DNA of 64,000 nt from Tetragonia tetragonoides (taxonomy: Eukaryota; Streptophyta; Magnoliopsida; Caryophyllales; Aizoaceae): NCBI GenBank assembly GCA_038025085.1, contig CM076152.1:25256001-25320000 (forward strand), written 5' to 3'. The first letter of the stretch is position 1; each line of letters begins with the position of its first letter. Positions 33,536-44,330 of the stretch are shown piece after piece. A model generated the notes under the pieces. The model ran no database searches, was not told the origin of the DNA, and saw nothing but the letters and a program-made list of their open reading frames with translations. The translations under genes were made by a program, and so were the position numbers.

Positions 33536-34009
33536 TTAAGACGCTAGTTTGTGCAACAAAGATAAGCTAGCATGTCCTAATCGTTTATGCCAAAATAAAG
33601 GATCATCATCAAGCACACTCAAGCATGACATATCAACATGGGGAAGTAAAGATAAATTAGCTTTATAAACATTGTTGTGTCGCTTCCCTTCCAACACAAC
33701 ACCACCGGATTTGGTACTTACAATCATGCAACTATTTTTCGAAAATTCAACATTATTTCCATGATCACATAGTTGCGAAATGCTCAATAGATTGTGTTTT
33801 AAACCGGCTACCAAAAACACATTATCGATAGAGTGTGTAGGTGACGAGCCAATCTTACAAACTCCTATGATGTTTCCTTTCTTACCATCACCGAAAGTTA
33901 CACACCCACCGTTGAAGGCTGTTAGTGAGAGAAAATTAGATTCATCTCCCGTCATGTGTTGTGAGCAACAACTATCCAAGGTCAAAGATTGGTTGCTCTC
34001 TCCCACCAA
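33536..34009 (-). pseudogene. Sirevirus protease and GAG-pre-integrase domain
   Basis: The protease active site reads TLDSCCSQHMTGD; copia proteases usually have DSG here, so the Gly is Cys. It is followed by VTFGDGKKGNIIGVCKIG and, at the C-terminus, LFWHKRLGHASLSLLHKLAS, the GAG-pre-integrase His motif. A TAA follows directly. It continues in frame toward the integrase zinc region, so the stop is probably a late mutation. Confidence 0.85.
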
Positions 34010-34024
34010 CGCCTACAAAACCGA

Positions 34025-35014
34025 TCAATTGTGAGATATAGGAACCCAAGCAGCTTTTGGTTCCTTTCCAACATCGATAGTATATAAATCACTTTTCTTC
34101 ACACATTTGGAGTTTATATTTTTCATGATAGCACATTTTGTAACCTCACAATTTGTTTGCCCATGACCGGTTTCTCTACAAAACATACAAAGTCGGTTAG
34201 AGGGTAAATCAGAATAGTTTGAGTGGAGAATCCAAGAAGCTTTCTTACTTTTAAACCCTAATCCACTTTTAGTTTTAGTTTGGCTCTTTTTTAGCCAAGC
34301 TGCTGCCCTAGAGCCACTATTCCAAGTATCGTTCCTTCTAACACTTTCTTGAGCATAGGACAGGTCAGTTTCGAGTTTTTGATTCTTGAATTTTTCGATT
34401 TGTGAAATCTTTTTAGCACAATCAAGTTCATTTTTTAACGACTCGAAACATATGTGTACTACATCAGCACGTATAGCATTTTCACATAATTCTCTAATAC
34501 GCATGGTTTCAAGTTCCTCTTGTAACTTGGTGATATCTCCCTGGAGTCGATCTATCGTTCCTTCCAGAACTACACAATGTTCCCTAAGGATTGCATGTTC
34601 GGTTTCTCTGTCTTTCTTTTTTTAAAGCACTTTTTTCATTTCCTTTTTAAGACCAATAACGTTATCATGCAATTGTTCATTTTTAAGACATACACCATGA
34701 AAATCAGAGGATATAGAGTCTATCATAAAAAGCATTTCATCGGGAGAATAAGCATGCATTTTATCATCTAAGCTAGAACAAGAAGGTACCTCAACCGAAT
34801 GTTCCTGCGAGTCGCTAAGTGCCATGAGAGCAAGATCAGCAACTTTGGTGACCTGTTCAGGTTCATCTTCTTCCTCGTCACCCCAGGTGGCGTACATGTT
34901 CTGCATGAATTTCCCTCAAGTTTTTGCGAAGGCACTCTTCTTGTCCATGTGTTCCCTCGTCTGTTCCTTGCGAGGATCAGGACAACCTTCAAGTGTTTGG
35001 GAGGGTGCACTCAT
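34025..35014 (-). pseudogene. Sirevirus gag, N-terminal domain deleted
   Basis: Starts at an ATG at 35014 (MSAPSQTLEG), passes a stop near 34913, then goes straight into the region normally found in the second half of gag: MQNMYATWGDEEEDEPEQV, a coiled coil around 34625-34400 (with a stop near 34620) and the CCHC knuckle CMFCRETGHGQTNC near 34180. The UBN2-type N-terminal domain of about 250 residues is missing, and only about 60 bp separate the LTR from the start codon. Such a gag should not assemble particles alone. Confidence 0.8.
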
Positions 35015-35056
35015 TTTTGTGGATCACTCAAAACGGGTTAGCTTTTTTGTTGAGAA

Positions 35057-35071
35057 CCCACTCTGATACCA
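35057..35071 (-). other. Primer-binding site of the Sirevirus (initiator tRNA-Met type)
   Basis: Minus strand TGGTATCAGAGTGGG starts two bases after the 5' LTR. TGGTATCAGAG is complementary to the 3' end of plant initiator methionine tRNA, the usual primer of copia elements. Confidence 0.95.
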
Positions 35072-35073
35072 AT

Positions 35074-36597
35074 TGATTGAATACACCGGCTTAGAAACAA
35101 GAAGGGGGGTTGAATTGGGTCTACTATTTTTCGCTGTTTTTCATTTCTGTTGGCTAAGGACCAGTGTTCCTTCTTCTGTTCCTATTGAGACAGAATTAAT
35201 GCGGAAACGTGTAAAGTAAAGAGTATTGTAGACACAGTATTTTTACTGTGGAAAACCACCCTGAGGCTCTATCAGGTGTAAAAAAAACGACCTACCACTC
35301 CAGCAGGATTTAACAACTTTCGTTGTATTATACGAGCCGATGTGTCACACAAGTTAAACAAACTCTGGAGCAACCACACCTACGGCTGGTTTAACTTAAA
35401 CCACCAAAGAACGACCGGTTGCCTCAAACCGTCAAAGAGGCACTAGGTTACCTCTAGTCCTATGCCACACACGGACACTAGCGACTACCTCTAACCTATG
35501 CTTAATCGCCAAGCCACGCTTGCGAACACCTTCCCCAAGGGATACAACCTTTAAGTACTTCTTTACAAGCAGATGAAAGGTTACAAATAAGCACTATATG
35601 GCTGACTTTAGTGAGACAGTGAACAGAGTTTGGAACAAGGAACTTATGGCCGTTTTACTTTACCGTGTATGAAGGGCACGAGTGAAGGAAGAAGGGTTTT
35701 ACTTTTAAAAGAAAAATCTTTTGAAAGCTCAACACCTTGCTTGCCTTAGCTAAGTGATCAACCCACCTCTTATATAGAGGGGGTTTACTTAGCAAAGTCA
35801 TTTTGCTCAAGACCCAAAGGAATATGAAAGTACAACTTTAAGGAATCTGTTGCCAAAGTCAATGGGACATCTCAAATATGATTTGTTTAGTCCTAGGAAG
35901 CAACCTAGTACACAAAGGAATCAGATTCTCCATGATCCGAAACATTGATGTGGCTTACGTAAGAGAACCTTGCACAAGGCTCCATAAAGTGAATGATTCC
36001 TTTGTCTTTTGGCCTTTTGTTTTTCAACTCTAAAACCATGTGTTTTATGCTTTTGAAATCTGAAGATAATTATCTTCCATTAAGGCCAAAAACACTTTGG
36101 ACGGAAGGTCCACTTTAAAATCAAGTTGTAAAAACATTTTCGACATCCTTCGAAACTCGTGCTGTGCTGGGAACTGACAGGGGTCTGGTCCATCATCTGC
36201 TCCATTGTTCCCAGCAGCCTTCAATCTTAATGTTGGCCATTTGTTAACATGTTCCAAGCCTTACCAAGTCTTACCATAAGTCAAACCATGTTACATGAAT
36301 CCTATTCTGAAAGACACCCATATATCTTCCTTCATAGTCTTCACGTATCTTGTCCATGATGGCACATTGGAAAGACACCCATATATTTTCCTTCTTTAGT
36401 CTTCACGGATCACCAAGAGGGCTAATTAGAAAGACACCCATATATCTTCCTTCTTAGTCTTCAAGGTACTTCATCAAGCAAGCTATCCATTCATGAGGTT
36501 AATTCAAGGTTACATAAGATCACACTTAACAAACTCGTTAGTATTAATTAGGTGCATAAACATAGTTTGTTAATCATCAAAACTCTAAGGGCTCACA
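35074..36597 (-). repeat. 5' LTR of the Sirevirus
   Basis: Pairs with 25619-27143. Plus-strand ends are TGATTGAATACACC and CTAAGGGCTCACA. Flanked at 36598-36602 by ACTTG, the right copy of the target duplication. Both LTRs contain the same ACAAGGAA- and ACACCCATATAT-type internal repeats. Confidence 0.9.
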
Positions 36598-36832
36598 ACT
36601 TGAACTATAGGCTATATTTGACAAGAATAGTAAAAAAGATCTCAAATTTTAGAAGAAAGAGGGAGAAGCTCGGGAGTACTTAACCGAGAATAGAGGTTGT
36701 CAACTTTAGACTGTGTTTTGAACTGAGGGTGGAGGATTGTATTTATAGGCGTGGAGAAGTAGGGTTGGACGGCCGAAAATGAGCTGAAAGTTGAATTGGG
36801 CTTGAAAAATGAGTCAGGCAAAAAGTAAGGTC

Positions 36833-36877
36833 AGCGCCGCTAGCGGCGCTGGGAATTTGGTAAGCGCCGCTAGCGGC
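36833..36877. promoter_or_regulatory. GC-rich perfect palindromes upstream of the LTR B TATA box
   Basis: AGCGCCGCTAGCGGCGCT (36833-36850) is a perfect 18-bp palindrome and GCCGCTAGCGGC (36866-36877) repeats its core. The same core sits in LTR F at 40827-40842 (TAGCCGCTAGCGGCTA). A regulatory role is inferred only from position and recurrence. Confidence 0.5.
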
Positions 36878-36890
36878 CTACCGCTGACGG

Positions 36891-36932
36891 CTGTCAGCTG
36901 CCAGCTGTCAGCTGCCAGCTGTCAGCTGCCAG
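36891..36932. repeat. Three tandem 14-bp units with CAGCTG palindromes
   Basis: CTGTCAGCTGCCAG occurs three times head to tail. Related LTRs have a single CAGCTG- or GAGCTGCCAG-like motif at this place, so it expanded locally. Confidence 0.9.
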
Positions 36933-37278
36933 CTGGATGTCGTCATAAAGACGACATCCAATCTATTTCTATTTTCCGGAGGAACTTTAATATTCTGAAA
37001 AATATGAAAAGACCGTTTTACCCCTGGACGGTAAAACACGGTTCTACCCCTAAATCGCAACTTGGCGACCGGGAGTCGGAAAGAGGCATGAGACGTGTCG
37101 TTGGAAAGCTCTTGAACGAGGCTTTTGAATGGGATTGGAATAAATGAGTGTTTAGAGAAAAAACCTGAGACCTATTATCTTAACTATTAAAGCAAAAATA
37201 ACGTTCGAGTTTATAAATTACACCTTTCATCATCGGGCTTTTGTGGAGAAATCTAAAGGCTCTTTTTTGGTGTCTATA

Positions 37279-37331
37279 GTACTATGGGCTTCACTCAAAA
37301 TTTTCTATCTCAACTCTTCATCTTGTGGTAC
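37279..37331 (-). pseudogene. Chromovirus pol sliver (pre-integrase)
   Basis: Minus strand reads on from the 38712-38912 piece: the frame after RRRCCVP continues through QDEEL and, after a stop, KILSEAH. It is bounded by LTR B on the left and solo LTR C on the right. The GGTAC at its right edge is the C target duplication. Confidence 0.65.
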
Positions 37332-38706
37332 TGTAAGGACCCAGGATTTCACTCTGCCCTCCAAGAGTGTGTCCTTATAGAAAATTTGTAAGTTGGGGAC
37401 TTTAGATAAGTTCAAAGAACCGTCGAGTTAGAAGAGCATTTGAAATGAATTGAACTGAATAAAAACCATAAAGGAGGTCACAAATATGCTACCGGCGTTT
37501 TATCGAAAGGACAACCCGAAGGGTCAACCCAATAGTAAGATAAGTGAACTAACCATATTTTTAGAAAGACTCCCGCTCATATAGAACATATGAGTACCCA
37601 AGAATAAAGGGTTCGGGGGCGAATGTACTAGGTGGGAATGTGTTCGGCACCCAACTCGCCCGTTTTATGATGGCCTCTACTAACTCATGTTTGCTTAACA
37701 TTTAAAAACATGATTCCCACACAAAACGGATTAACAACCTAGAATAGACTATTAATTGGTTCATCACAAGCATGACAACATTTATTAGACCCTTATTTAG
37801 ACCTGCATCCGATTGGCAAGTTGAGCATCACAATAGTTTGACATGCTTATTTACAATATTGAAAGACAGTATCTAGGAAGCAAGAAAGAGCATGATTGAC
37901 ATGATATCTACATCTTGACTACTAGAAATTAAACAGTTAGGCAATTAATTAAATTTGAGCCCTCAGGAGTTAGTACCTGAACTATAGGTTATTTAGCAAT
38001 TGAATAGTAAAAAAAGATCTCAAGCAAAGAAAGAGGGGGAAGCTTGGGAGTACTCAACCGAGAATAGAAATATTTGATGGAAGAAAGAGGGAGAAGCTCA
38101 GGAAGACTCACGTGAGAATAGAGGGTGTCAACTGTGGACTATGTGTTTTGAAATAAGGGAGGAGGGTTGTACTTATAGGTAAAGGAGTAGGGTTGGACGA
38201 GTGGAGAATGGCCAAAATTCATAGATTAGGCTTGAAAAAACACGGGCTACAGAAGACCCAGCGAGCGCCGTTGGCGGCTGTAACCTTACCAACTGGAATA
38301 CGCATCAATATTTGGCTCACAACTCCTTTGTTGGAAATGTAGTGTGGGTTCATGATATGTCATTGGAAAGAAATTTGAAAAAGGAATCCAGAAATATAAT
38401 GTCGCGAATTAAATCAACCACATGAACTCCCAAATTGGGTTGGAAACACGATAGTATTCAGCTACATCTGTTTTGACCCTTAACTTTGTTTGACCATAAC
38501 TCTTAGGTGCGGAATCATACTTCGACACGGAAGGAAGCAATGGAAAGCTCTTAAAAAGGGCTTTTAAATGAAGTGGAAATGGAAGAAACTTTCATAAGAA
38601 TTGAGATCTTATTTACTGAACAAAGCATAATTGCACACAAGTAAAAAAGTTACTCATTTCATCATCGGGCATTTGGGGATATCGGACGACACTTTTGGCG
38701 TCTACA
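37332..38706 (-). repeat. Solo LTR C with perfect TSD
   Basis: TGTAAGGACCC to GGCGTCTACA, 1375 bp, flanked on both sides by GGTAC (37327-37331 and 38707-38711). TATA-like TACTTATA (plus strand) at about 38170-38177. An internal partial duplication of a GAAAGAGGGAGAAGCTC block at about 38025-38115 is shared with LTR D. No internal region or second LTR accompanies it. Confidence 0.9.
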
Positions 38707-38711
38707 GGTAC

Positions 38712-38912
38712 ACAACACCTTCTCCTAAACCTTAAGCTACCATCTTCATTCTCATTAAATTCCTCATTTTTCCCTTCTCTGACTAATTCTCTTATTTTCA
38801 ACAATTTCGGATCCTTATTTTGTAATTCCCTAATTTCATCAAAAGAGTGGGTCTAATGCTAAGCATTGCTATAATCTCATCGGGTTCTTCTGGTTTAACT
38901 AGCTCAAGGTTC
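38712..38912 (-). pseudogene. Chromovirus pol sliver (RNase H-integrase spacer)
   Basis: Minus-strand frames give LVKPEEPDEIIAMLSIRPTL and, after a shift, KIRELVREGKNEEFNENEDG then LRFRRRCCVP, the conserved linker between RNase H and integrase in Tekay-type chromoviruses. It is contiguous with 40266-40460 and 37279-37331 once solo LTRs C and D are removed. Confidence 0.8.
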
Positions 38913-40260
38913 TGTAAGGACCCGTAAACATTTGGCGTCGCTTCCGCGGAGTGTGTCCTAATAGAAAATTTGTATGCTGGGGGATTAGATAACTTCAACG
39001 AACCGTCGAGTTAGAAAAGGTTTTGAAATACTTGAATTGAATAAAAACCACGAAAGAGGTCACAAATCTGCTAATGGCGTTTTACCCAAGGGACAAACCG
39101 AAAGGACAACCCAGTAGCGCGAAAAGTGAACTAATCATGTTTTTAGAAAGACTCCCGCTCATATAGAACATTTGAGTACTCAAGAGTAAAGGGTTCTGAA
39201 GTTTGCTTAATAATTTAAAGACATGATTACCACACAAACCGGATCAACAACCTAGATTAGACTATAAATTGGTTCATCACAACCATCACACTATTTATTA
39301 TTGACCCTTATTTAGACATGCATTCGATTGGCAAGTTGAGTATTACAACAGCTAGACATGCTTATTTAAAGAATTGAAAGATAGTATTTAGGAAGCACTA
39401 AAACGCATGATTTGCATGATATCTACATTTTGACTACTAGAAAATAAATAGTTAAGTAATTAATTTGATTTGAACCCTCTAGTGTTTAGTACATGAACTG
39501 TCGGCTTTTTAGCAATTGAATAATAAAACAAGATCTCAAGTAAAGAAAGAGAGGAAAGCTCGAGAGTACTCAACCGAGAATAGAATCATTTATGTAAGAA
39601 AGATGGAGAAGCTCAGGAATACTCAACTGAGAATAGAGGGTTTCTATTGTAGACTGTGTGTTTTGAACTGAGGGATGAGGGTCGTATTTATAGGGAACGG
39701 AGTAGGGTTGGACGGGTGAAGAGAGGGTCGAATTTGAAGAGATCGGGCTGAAAAAGGTGGGCACCAGCTGACTTTAGCGAGGGCCACTGGCGGCCTTGGT
39801 GAGCATCGCTAGCGACCCTAGAAAATCATACAGGGCAGTTGATGACCCTCGCCACAGCCGTTGACGGCCCTGGTTGAATTGCTAGAGCCGTTGGCGGTTG
39901 TGGAGCTGCCAGTTCGATGTCGTCATATGACGACTTCCAGTCAATTTTGGATTTTCGAATGAATTTTTAATGTTCCTAAAAAGCGAAAAGATCATTTTAG
40001 CCTTCTGTGGTAAAAGACGGTTTTACCCTCGGTTAGCAACTTTGCAAACGGGTGTCGGAAAAAGACACGAGAGGTGTCTGTTGGAAATCTCTATCTATCA
40101 AAGCATAAATAGCATAGAATCAAAATAAAGCAGTGATCGAGGAAAAATATGAGACCTTAATCTACCTATCAAAGCATAAATAGCATACAAGTTTATAAAT
40201 TACTCCTTTCATCATTGGGCTTTTGCGGAGAAATATGACGTTAGTTTTTAGGCGTCTACA
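38913..40260 (-). repeat. Solo LTR D with perfect TSD
   Basis: TGTAAGGACCC to GGCGTCTACA, 1348 bp, flanked by GGTTC at 38908-38912 and 40261-40265. TATTTATA (plus strand) at 39685-39692 with GC-rich near-palindromes at 39770-39915 upstream on the minus strand. It shares the partial promoter duplication with LTR C. Confidence 0.9.
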
Positions 40261-40265
40261 GGTTC

Positions 40266-40460
40266 ATCTTCTGAATTTCCTTCTCTAATAGGTGGAGTGT
40301 AGAATGGTTGGTTTTCCTGTTAAGGGCATCTACCACAACATTGGCTTTTCCTTCATGGTATCTTATATCCAAGTCATAATCCTTCAACAATTCTAACCAC
40401 CTTCTCTCCCTTAAATTTAACTCTTTTTGAGTAAAAATATATTTAAGGTTCTTATGGTCG
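40266..40460 (-). pseudogene. Chromovirus RNase H, C-terminal sliver
   Basis: Minus strand: [20 protein letters not shown], then [20 protein letters not shown], the end of a gypsy RNase H (the block after the DHKNL His motif). Cut at 40460 by the LTR of element F and at 40265 by solo LTR D. Confidence 0.85.
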
Positions 40461-41881
40461 TATAGACGCCAAAAATGTCTCTTCAATCTCCTCCGCAAAA
40501 GTCCGGTGAGGAAATGAATAACTTTATATGTACTAGTTTTCTTTTTAAATTAGATAGGTAAATAAGGTTACAAGATCTCTGTTATAGCCCTTTCATTTCC
40601 TCTCTAGTTAATAGCCCCTTTCAAGAGCTTTCCATCGACACCTCTTAAGCCCCATTCCGACTCCGAGGGCAAATTTGTCTTTCTGTGCCCTTAGGGGAAA
40701 ATCCGTCTTTTCACATGTCAAGGGTAAAATCGTACTTTTCCTTCCAAAAATACAGTCACAAAATGAACCAGATACACAATTTTGTCTTACTAGCTGGCTC
40801 CGTAAAGGATCTCTTATCCTTTACAGTAGCCGCTAGCGGCTAAGCCCTTAGCCGGGAGCAGCTACCCGAGGCTTAGCCGCTAACGACTTAGCCTCCAACA
40901 AGGCTTAGCCGGTAGCGGCTATGTCTCTTCTTGGCCGCAGCTGGTAGCGGCTGCGCCCTATCCTTCTGTTGAAAGCTCATTTTCCTGGATTCACGTGCAC
41001 GACTCTATCTTTTGGTTGTCCGGAACCCTAGCTCCTCCCCTATATAAACAATCGCACGCCCTTCATTTTAAATTGCTCAGTCTGTACTAGAAAACCCGTT
41101 CACAAGAACCAACCTCTTGTTCTGGCGTTTCTTTCTATTTCTTATCTCTCTTGCAGACCTTATTTGCTAATAATCAACCTTATTTACCAGTAAACTTCGC
41201 TAATAGGTCTAACAGTTCAGGTACTAAACTCCTGAGGATTCAAATTAACTTTATTGCTTTCCTACTTGTGAAAATGTAGATCTCATGCAAATTATGTAAT
41301 TTATTGTTCCTAAATATCGCTTGTACATCTTGTACAATCAATGTCTTGTCATTGTAATGCTCAACTTGTCAATTGAATGCATGTTCACAATATGGGTAAA
41401 TAACAATATTTTGGTGATTGTGCTCAACCAATTAATAGTCCAATCTAGGTTGTTAATCATATTTGTGTGGGAATTATATCATTAACATATTAAGCAAACT
41501 TGAGTTAGTAGAGGCCGTTATTTTACACGGGCGAGTTTGGTGCCTAACACCTTCCCACCTCGTACCTTCGCCCCCGAACCCTCGTTCTTGGGTACTTATA
41601 TGTTCTATATGAGCGGGAATCTTTCTAAAAACATGATTAGTTCAATCTTCCACCTACTAGGTCGTCCCTTCGGTTGTCCCTTTGTTTTGTCGCTTCTGAT
41701 AATGCGCTAGTAGCAGAATTTTGGCCCCTTTCATGGTTTTATTCAATTCAAGTCTTTCAAATGTTTTTCTAACTCTACGGTTTCTTAAACTTATCTAGTC
41801 CCCTACAAATACAATTTTTCTATAAGGATCTTTCTCGCATTTACTGAACAGATGCGGGATGAGTTTTTCGGGGTCCTTACA
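40461..41881 (+). repeat. 5' LTR of element F
   Basis: Starts TATAGACGCCAAAAATG (TG mutated to TA) and ends GGGGTCCTTACA, 1421 bp. GC palindrome TAGCCGCTAGCGGCTA at 40827-40842 plus four related motifs to 40960; TATA box TATATAAA at 41041-41048. Inserted in the chromovirus RNase H; left flank GGTCG. Confidence 0.85.
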
Positions 41882-42860
41882 TTGGCGACTTTACTGACGA
41901 TTATTCAAGAGAGTGAAACTCGAAAGTCAAGTTTGCTTAATTAGTTAATGACATATTCCAATATTGCATCATTTGCATGTGCTATGGCTCAACTGTTTAC
42001 CCTCATCTACCTTCGAGGGAGTAAAAGATGGCATTCATAGACGACCAATATATCTAAAGGAATATAAAGTTGTCATGACGGACACCCCATCACTCAGTAA
42101 AGTCGTCCATACGTCAGACGCAAGTTATTCTAGTTTGTCATGGTAACCTCACAGGAGCCAAAAATCCTTAACCCTCATTCGTTCATTCGCTTGCTTGTTT
42201 GTGCATTATCGTTTTAATGCTCGTCTGATCGCATGTTTGCCTATAACTACGTCTTTGTAACGCTTGCCTTAATGCATGAATGTCGGGACTATGTGTCAAC
42301 ATGTGACTAGCAAAAAACAATGTGTCAACATGTACCTACGTGCTAGGAGTATTTTCTTTTATTTTTAGGTAGTTCTTAGATGCCCAAATATAGTGCGAGG
42401 TCAAATTTCAATTAACACTCGTTTTCCCAGTGATACAATGTCATTTTAGTGTCCATGTCATGAACACATTTCTATGAAGCTTATAGTCAATAAAAAGAGT
42501 AAGTCTTTAATTCACCTCCTCTCCCATTTTCTTTTTTATTTTTGATGTATTCCTTTTTTTATTATTCATAGAAAAAACAAAAAAAAAGAAGAAAACCAAA
42601 AATCGAAAAATCCAAAAGAAAAAAAGAAAACCAGCGGCCCATCTCGCAACGAAAGAACCGTGCAAAAAAAAAAGGAAATTAAAAATGTCAATTTTTTATT
42701 TTTATTTATCCTTGGAGTCTAGAAAATAAAAAAAAAATAAAATAAAAAATAGGATAGTCTTACCTTTTTATTTTCTCATTTTCATTCATTGACTTTATTT
42801 TCCTTTGATTTAAGGGGAAATATTCAGGCATCTAGGCTTAGGACCTTTTCACTAGGATGA
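41882..42860 (+). other. Element F leader with primer-binding site
   Basis: PBS TTGGCGACTTTACTGACGA directly follows the LTR. The rest is a homopolymer-rich leader matching the A and B leaders in reverse orientation. No gene seen. Confidence 0.7.
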
Positions 42861-44330
42861 CGTGGTTTTCTTATGTGTGGACTAGTCCTTCTTCTTAGAG
42901 GAGAGTCTCGTGGTCTTCTTGGTTCTAAATGGTATGTGCTTCTAATTCAGCATAGGGGGTCCAGAGAAGGAAAGAATTACTGAGAAGCAACTTAGGTCGA
43001 CCGACAAGACACCATCATGATCCGCACAGTTCAAGAATGCCTCATTGACATCAGCTAGAGAATGGACATGATGAAATCTGACATCATTTCCCTCAAATCC
43101 CGACAGCTTTGGGACACGCTAACTTTTTTCCCATCCTAGGAAGGTAGAAGGTGTATGCCTCAAGAGAGACCTAAAACTTCTGCTGACAGCCGATGAAAGG
43201 CGGTCAGGACTAGTGAGTCCTCTTCTAATGTCTCACTGAAAGAATTTCCCACAAATATTCCAATGAAGAGGCCGAGAAGAGATTTCGCTCCTGTAAAGGT
43301 AACAGTTAGCTTGGCCTTGGAAAGGTTAGTCGAGAAAGGGATACTTCAACCTATTGGCCCGACTCCTGAACCTGAGATAAAGAGTCGCAACAGGAATGGT
43401 AATGAATACTGAAAATACCATCAAGGGAAATGTCATGCCATGAACAACTGCTAGGCACTTGAGCATGTGATCCAGGAGAGGATAGATAATGGCACTTTGC
43501 CATTACCCAAGGCCGACTCAGACCTTGAAATTGCTGATGAACTTTTGGGTGCCATTTATTACATCACTATTGAAGATGTCAAAGACAACTCTTACCTTAT
43601 TTATGAGGCAGAAGTTTCTTTGATTTCACAAAAGTCATTCGAGAAAGGATCGAATCCGGAAAATATGAAGAAGGCGACGATGAAGATAAAATACAAAAGA
43701 GTCTGGATTGCATAGTTAAAGGTATTCGTGAAATAAAAGAAAATGTCGCTATTCTGGAAGAGTGCCCATCTAGGCGCAAGAGCACGATTCTCTTGACTAG
43801 AGAAGAAGCATGGTGGCACCAAGACCTCCTCTACGACAAAATGGCCAAATATGGATACGTCCACCCAAAGGAATCCTACGTCAAGACTTATCCCAAAGGG
43901 TCGGAAACCCATTTTCTAACTGTGCCTACTGCGTAGCTGAAGGTCACCACATCAATCAATTCAAACGCTTTAAAGAAGTTGTCTTGCGTATCATAGACCA
44001 AGGAACAATGTGGCGAACGTACACTTGAACTATAAGGGGTGGTGCCGCGCTAATCGGAAACAATACACCCATCTGCTTGCCCCCATTAAAGAAGTCATTG
44101 ATACTCTCATCTGGAGATGCGTGTGACTTAAAGCCTATGATCCCATCATATGATGTCAAGGGGTCAAATCAAAATGGTCATCTCTACTGTCAGTACCACC
44201 GAATCTCCGGACACCACACACATGATTGCATCCGACTAAAGTATGACATCCAAGAGATATTTGACAGGGGAGATATTGCGCCACCCATGGAGGAGGAGAA
44301 CATCAAAGATGAGGCCTAGAACTAGTCCAT
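42861..44330 (+). pseudogene. Element F gag remnant and zinc-knuckle modules
   Basis: After the gag start region, most of the gag domain is deleted. Recognisable are VSLALERLVEKGILQPIGPT, a knuckle whose first Cys is a stop (KYHQGKCHAMNNC), the open frame 43467-43715 (ERIDNGTLPLPKADSDLEIA) and a charged linker matching the end of the element B protease frame. Then come CAYCVAEGHHINQFKRFKEV (about 43930-43990) and YCQYHRISGHHTHDC (about 44185-44235). The protease core is absent. It parallels the B modules in order and spacing. Confidence 0.7.

Larger units (their letters stand above)
25619..36597 (-). mobile_element. Sirevirus-type Ty1/copia retrotransposon, structurally complete
   Basis: About 10.98 kb on the minus strand: 5' LTR 36597-35074, PBS TGGTATCAGAG, gag (35014-34025), protease, integrase, RT, RNase H (ending 30817), an extra coding region (30085-27708), polypurine tract and 3' LTR 27143-25619. 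Integrase before RT defines copia. The RT motifs, the PBS and a long extra region after pol point to Sirevirus. The two LTRs are 1525 and 1524 bp and differ by some per cent by eye, so insertion is not very recent. The gag N-terminal domain is missing and pol is frameshifted. Confidence 0.9.
17307..37278 (-). mobile_element. Element B: Tat-type retrotransposon lacking RT, with antisense PMD gene
   Basis: Minus-strand order: 5' LTR (37278-36603 plus 25618-24968, split by a Sirevirus), primer-binding site, leader, gag, protease, two extra zinc-knuckle modules, then integrase directly. No reverse transcriptase or RNase H is present between protease and integrase. Beyond integrase lies a PMD gene on the opposite strand. 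The 3' LTR is missing; the element is cut at 17306 by a Tekay LTR fragment. Without the Sirevirus the remaining copy is about 9 kb. It looks like a deletion derivative relying on enzymes from another element. Confidence 0.8.
36603..37278 (-). repeat. 5' LTR of element B, right part (promoter half)
   Basis: Continues LTR B after the Sirevirus insertion, ending GGTGTCTATA at 37278 (TACA mutated to TATA). TATA box on the minus strand at 36747-36740. Upstream are GC palindromes at 36833-36850 and 36866-36877 and a 14-bp tandem repeat at 36891-36932. To the right is a 53-bp chromovirus sliver. Confidence 0.8.
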
